Virus record (IMG/VR): IMGVR_UViG_3300020438_005163
Coordinates: 1 to 35,234 of that record
Strand: one strand, 5' to 3'
DNA length: 35,234 bases
Source of the DNA: a virus
The notes under the pieces were generated by a model. That model was not told the DNA's origin. It worked only from the letters and a program-made list of their open reading frames with translations, and searched no databases. A program made the translations under genes and the position numbers. Positions 32,281 to 35,234 of this stretch are shown here, piece by piece. How positions within the stretch are numbered: position 1 is the stretch's first letter; the number at the start of each line of letters is the position of its first letter.

Positions 32281-32735
32281 ATTATGAATTCTGTGTTTAT
32301 TTGACTAACTTGTAGTGATGTCAAACTTTTTATTTTGTAACTACGATATGCTTGTTTAAAATATTTATCAGCCAATATAACATCCGAATAAAATCTTTTG
32401 GTGGACATAGCAGACCTTTTCTTTGGATTTGATATTTGAATTCTAAAGTAATCTTCTTTTAAAAATACTAAATTTTCTTCTTCTTCTAACTTACCTTTTT
32501 TAAACTGAATTACACTAAAAAGTTTTTTGAGTTTTGTTGGATTTAAATAATTTATGTTTATGCCTTCTAAAACATTTATTTTAGGATTGTTATGTAAAAA
32601 AAGTAATATAGGTCTTGGATCTTTAACAGCTTTTTCAGAATAATTAAAAGTCAATATCATACCTGGTAACAATTTACCAACGGCTACCTTTTGACCTATT
32701 TTTACTATTTTACGATTGTTGTACCGATTTGCCAA
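32277..32735 (-). CDS. Phage-like protein, unknown function
   Basis: A 152-residue basic protein. The blocks GKLLPGMILTFNYSEKAVKDPRPILLFLH and EGININYLNPTKLKKLF, plus a C-terminal FKQAYRSYKIKSLTSLQV, resemble small conserved proteins of T4-like phages that I cannot name. The start is TTG 32735, with GGAG seven bases upstream; the next in-frame Met is at residue 25. Its presence among glycan genes is one of the reasons for reading the window as phage DNA. Function unknown. Confidence 0.6.
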   Translation of the reverse strand: MANRYNNRKIVKIGQKVAVGKLLPGMILTFNYSEKAVKDPRPILLFLHNNPKINVLEGININYLNPTKLKKLFSVIQFKKGKLEEEENLVFLKEDYFRIQISNPKKRSAMSTKRFYSDVILADKYFKQAYRSYKIKSLTSLQVSQINTEFII

Positions 32736-33105
32736 TTATTTTCTCCATTTTCTCAATCATCTTGAAAGCATCTGCAAAAGTGGGAACTATAACTTCTGTA
32801 TTGGTATCATCTAAAGGTACTATTTTCCATTTAAGTATTTCATCTACAATAGGAATAACCGTGTAGTGTTCTGTAGTGAATGAAGATGGCGCCCACCACC
32901 TATCTTTTATTTTTTTACAAACATCTTGAAATTCTTCAGCATTGTAATCATCAGATTTCATTTTGTTATTAGAACCAAAACCACACCCCAAGCACTGCAT
33001 GTTTTGTTCATCATCACCAAGTAATAGTAAGTTATCTCTCGTGTTTTCTTCCCCATCTTCTAACATACAACACGGACATTTAACCCTTAGAACCATATCT
33101 TCCAT
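32710..33105 (-). CDS. Zinc-ribbon protein, unknown function
   Basis: A 131-residue protein. The N-terminal 45 residues form a zinc ribbon with VKCPCCMLEDG and MQCLGCGFGSN (C-x2-C twice, about 24 residues apart). The rest is mixed alpha/beta (FKDVCKKIKDRWWAPSSF-like, then TVIPIVDEILKWKIVPLDD). No family recognised; similar ribbons occur in small phage proteins that bind nucleic acid or other proteins. It shares a base with the upstream stop (TAATG at 33105) and overlaps the next gene by 26 bases. Confidence 0.6.
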   Translation of the reverse strand: MEDMVLRVKCPCCMLEDGEENTRDNLLLLGDDEQNMQCLGCGFGSNNKMKSDDYNAEEFQDVCKKIKDRWWAPSSFTTEHYTVIPIVDEILKWKIVPLDDTNTEVIVPTFADAFKMIEKMEKIIGKSVQQS

Positions 33106-34463
33106 TAAGTTACCTTTTTCAATTTAGGTAATTTTATCGTTGCATTTTGTGGTTTTTTACCATCAACTTTTTTAAGCTTCGGTAACTTTAATGAGACGGC
33201 AGATGGTATCTGTTTTAATACATTATCTAATATTTTATTAAATTGAATTGCCATTTTATCCAATGAATATTCTCTATGATTTTTCTTACCTAATCTTTTA
33301 CCTTTTTTAATAAAAAGAGAGTGTTTTTTATGAAACATTCTGACCTTACGGATAACATCAGCCTCAGTTGGATTAAACCATTTACTTGGTTTAACAATAA
33401 TAGGTTTCCAAAGTTGTCCTTCGGGAACATCTTTTAAATGACCTTCTATTAACAATGAGTCGTTTTCGTTTAAAAAATCTAAATGACCACTCCACTTTGA
33501 AGCAATCACAGGTAACCCACAACAACTAGCTTCTAGTAATGGTCTACCAAAACCCTCACCATGTGTACAACTGATAAAACACTTTATCTTTGGATTGTTG
33601 TACAAATGCGACATTTGTTCTATTGTTAAATCACCGTGTATCAAATATATTGATGGTAATCTATCTGCTGAAGCAAATTGTTTTTTTATATTTTCTATAT
33701 TCTTGATAGTTTCTTCTCTATCCAATATAGAGAAATCAGCACCACTTGTTTTCAATACCAATGCTGGTGGAGCAGGATGATTAGTAAATGCCTGAAGAAA
33801 ACACTTTATTAATAATGGAATGTTTTTTCTATCTTCACCGTATTTACCTCTTGTCCATTGTCCAACATGTAGATAAGCAAAGTTTTCTTTTATCAACCCA
33901 TCAAGCTCTTTACTGAAATCAGATGTTAAATCTTTAGGTTCTAATGGTTTATATACATCAGTATCCACACCTTCGAACAATACACTTATTGGTTTTTGAA
34001 GACTAACTTGACCAGTTTTCTGTTTTGAACCATCTGGCATGTCTTTGATTTGGTCGTAACTGCAATTTTTAAATGTATTTGCTGTAAAATTAGAGGGTAC
34101 TATATTTAAGTTCATGTTATTCATACCAGCTATAAATTCAGGTGAAACCACGTTGGTTTCCACTCCAGCAGTTACACCAATGTTGAATTTACCACCATTA
34201 CCAAACTCGTTAGGTATTCTGATGTCAATATAAACATCTGGTTGTTGTTTTATCTCTTGTTGATTTACAAAAGTATCCAATAACTTCTTATGTCTTGGAA
34301 CTTCTGGTTTCAAATGATTTCTTGGTGTACTTCCCCATTTAACATCAATACATTTTATATCGATATCCTTTCTATCCATAATGGAATAAAATATTGACCT
34401 TGCATGGTCTCCGTAACCACTACGAGTGTTGAAAGGTGCTACCATAACTACTGATTTCTTCAT
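33105..34463 (-). CDS. GT4-family glycosyltransferase with repeated basic C-terminal tail
   Basis: A 452-residue GT-B protein. VVMVAPFNTRSGYGDHARSIF is the N-terminal donor-side start, FNIGVTAGVETNVV and VLFEGVDTDVYKP come next, FAYLHVGQWTRGKYGEDRKN begins the second Rossmann domain, and CTHGEGFGRPLLEASCCGLPVIAS is the E-x7-E donor motif of GT4. The last 40 residues leave the fold and repeat a basic octamer: SLKLPKLKKVDG and TIKLPKLKKVT. It probably transfers a hexose to a surface glycan. ATGA overlap with the upstream GT4. Confidence 0.85.
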   Translation of the reverse strand: MKKSVVMVAPFNTRSGYGDHARSIFYSIMDRKDIDIKCIDVKWGSTPRNHLKPEVPRHKKLLDTFVNQQEIKQQPDVYIDIRIPNEFGNGGKFNIGVTAGVETNVVSPEFIAGMNNMNLNIVPSNFTANTFKNCSYDQIKDMPDGSKQKTGQVSLQKPISVLFEGVDTDVYKPLEPKDLTSDFSKELDGLIKENFAYLHVGQWTRGKYGEDRKNIPLLIKCFLQAFTNHPAPPALVLKTSGADFSILDREETIKNIENIKKQFASADRLPSIYLIHGDLTIEQMSHLYNNPKIKCFISCTHGEGFGRPLLEASCCGLPVIASKWSGHLDFLNENDSLLIEGHLKDVPEGQLWKPIIVKPSKWFNPTEADVIRKVRMFHKKHSLFIKKGKRLGKKNHREYSLDKMAIQFNKILDNVLKQIPSAVSLKLPKLKKVDGKKPQNATIKLPKLKKVT

Positions 34464-35234
34464 ATACTTACCATATCATATTTTTTTCTTGGTTTCCAAT
34501 TCTCAAAAGCACCATTCATTGAACTGATAAAATTATCACCCATGGCAACTGCTGTCATTTGATTTTCTCTAAAGAACTTAGTACCTATGTTACCAAGTCT
34601 CTTTCTTTCTTTTCTACCCATATCATAAAACTCTCTAAGACATTTAGCGGCATCCTCAGGCTGACATCTATCGTCCCAAATGTATGGAGTAGGTGGTGAA
34701 CCTTGTAGAGATATTGAGGTTGGGAAGACCGGTTTTACCCATTCTCCGTGGTCTTTATATCTACCTCTGTGATTTGTACCTAACTCAACATAATCTTCAG
34801 GTGTTAGCAAATTACCATCATCATCTGTAAATCCACATTGGTCTTGTAGTCCACCTGTAACATTTACAATGATTGGTGTTCCAACTGTAATTGCCTCAGC
34901 ACTACCCAAACCGAATCCTTCATTAGAAGCAATATTAATGTAAACATCAGCTGAATTAAATAATAAATTCATAGACTCATCATTAAATGCACCACCCTTG
35001 TTATAAGTAAAACACACATCATACTCAGGACATAAGTGTTTGTGAACTCGTGGTAAATCAGTACCATTATTATCACAAGGTTGAGTATGAAATACCAACA
35101 CACACTCATCTCTTTGTTCTGGCGTTAATTCATCCATAAAGTATTTGTACGCCAATAAGACATCACCAGGTTGTTTTCTTCTGATGTTTCTATTACTATA
35201 CAATATCTTATACTTCTTGTCTGATATTCCGTAT
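34460..35234 (-). CDS. GT4-family glycosyltransferase (5' end beyond the window)
   Basis: The C-terminal part (about 258 codons) of a GT4 enzyme; the frame remains open to the right edge. YKILYSNRNIRRKQPGDVLLA is the start of the second Rossmann domain, CVLVFHTQPCDNNGTD follows, NSADVYINIASNEGFGLGSAEAITVGTPIIV contains the E-x7-E-type motif, and the C-terminal helix lies around MGRKERKRLGNIG. The N-terminal acceptor domain is not in the window. It is in tandem with another GT4 (33105-34463), suggesting successive additions in one chain. Confidence 0.82.
   Translation of the reverse strand, partial: YGISDKKYKILYSNRNIRRKQPGDVLLAYKYFMDELTPEQRDECVLVFHTQPCDNNGTDLPRVHKHLCPEYDVCFTYNKGGAFNDESMNLLFNSADVYINIASNEGFGLGSAEAITVGTPIIVNVTGGLQDQCGFTDDDGNLLTPEDYVELGTNHRGRYKDHGEWVKPVFPTSISLQGSPPTPYIWDDRCQPEDAAKCLREFYDMGRKERKRLGNIGTKFFRENQMTAVAMGDNFISSMNGAFENWKPRKKYDMVSI

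Noticed and set aside
1-35234. CRISPR arrays, tRNA genes, insertion sequences, attachment sites or origins
   Set aside because: No direct-repeat array, cloverleaf with CCA-type end, transposase motif, or clear inverted-repeat ends were noticed on reading both strands. Short structures could still have been missed without computation.

Overview
The window looks like part of a large, AT-rich tailed-phage genome, probably from a marine or other aquatic bacteriophage with T4-like affinities. The evidence is that every recognisable gene lies on the minus strand, genes abut or overlap by 1-14 bases almost throughout, no gap exceeds about 75 bases, and small orphan proteins are mixed with typical phage auxiliary genes (UV-damage endonuclease, peptide deformylase, MazG-like pyrophosphohydrolase, zinc-ribbon proteins). 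No capsid, tail, polymerase or terminase gene is visible, so the phage assignment is an inference. A surface-polysaccharide island in a bacterium is the alternative. Transcription runs from high to low coordinates.

Layout in transcription order, right to left: (1) 35234-32277, two tandem GT4 glycosyltransferases (the first cut by the window edge), a zinc-ribbon protein and a phage-like orphan. (2) 32280-25458, a sugar-building block: GT2, an extended SDR epimerase, a GT-B-like protein, a ColD/RfbH-type PLP 3-dehydratase, an RmlC-like epimerase, a transketolase split into N and C subunits, and another SDR. (3) 25461-15642, a nonulosonic (sialic-acid-like) block: a metallo-beta-lactamase/Rieske protein of the CMAH/NamH hydroxylase family, a glycosyltransferase-methyltransferase fusion, a deacetylase-like protein, NeuA-like cytidylyltransferase, class III aminotransferase, methyltransferase, VOC protein, PhyH-like oxygenase, NeuB-like synthase, a sialyltransferase-like protein and a StrG-like oxygenase. 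(4) 15642-3372, more glycosyltransferases with a cupin, GDP-mannose 4,6-dehydratase, SDR, C-methyltransferase, a second methyltransferase, UDP-sugar dehydrogenase and a MazG-like enzyme. (5) 3341-1, small zinc and orphan proteins, a degenerate HNH-like protein, a 55-residue SH3-like protein, peptide deformylase, an MBD4-like DNA glycosylase, an exported small protein, a one-helix membrane protein and the start of a UvsE-type UV endonuclease.

Together the genes could make nucleotide-activated unusual sugars (a GDP-linked 3,6-dideoxyhexose line, a CMP-linked nonulosonate line and a uronic-acid line), decorate them by methylation, hydroxylation and possibly two-carbon branching, and transfer them with about a dozen glycosyltransferases. 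Whether the acceptor is the host envelope, the virion surface or DNA cannot be read from the sequence. The observations most worth checking are the CMAH/NamH-like hydroxylase beside NeuA and NeuB, the ColD-like plus split-transketolase set, and the MBD4-like glycosylase near UvsE.
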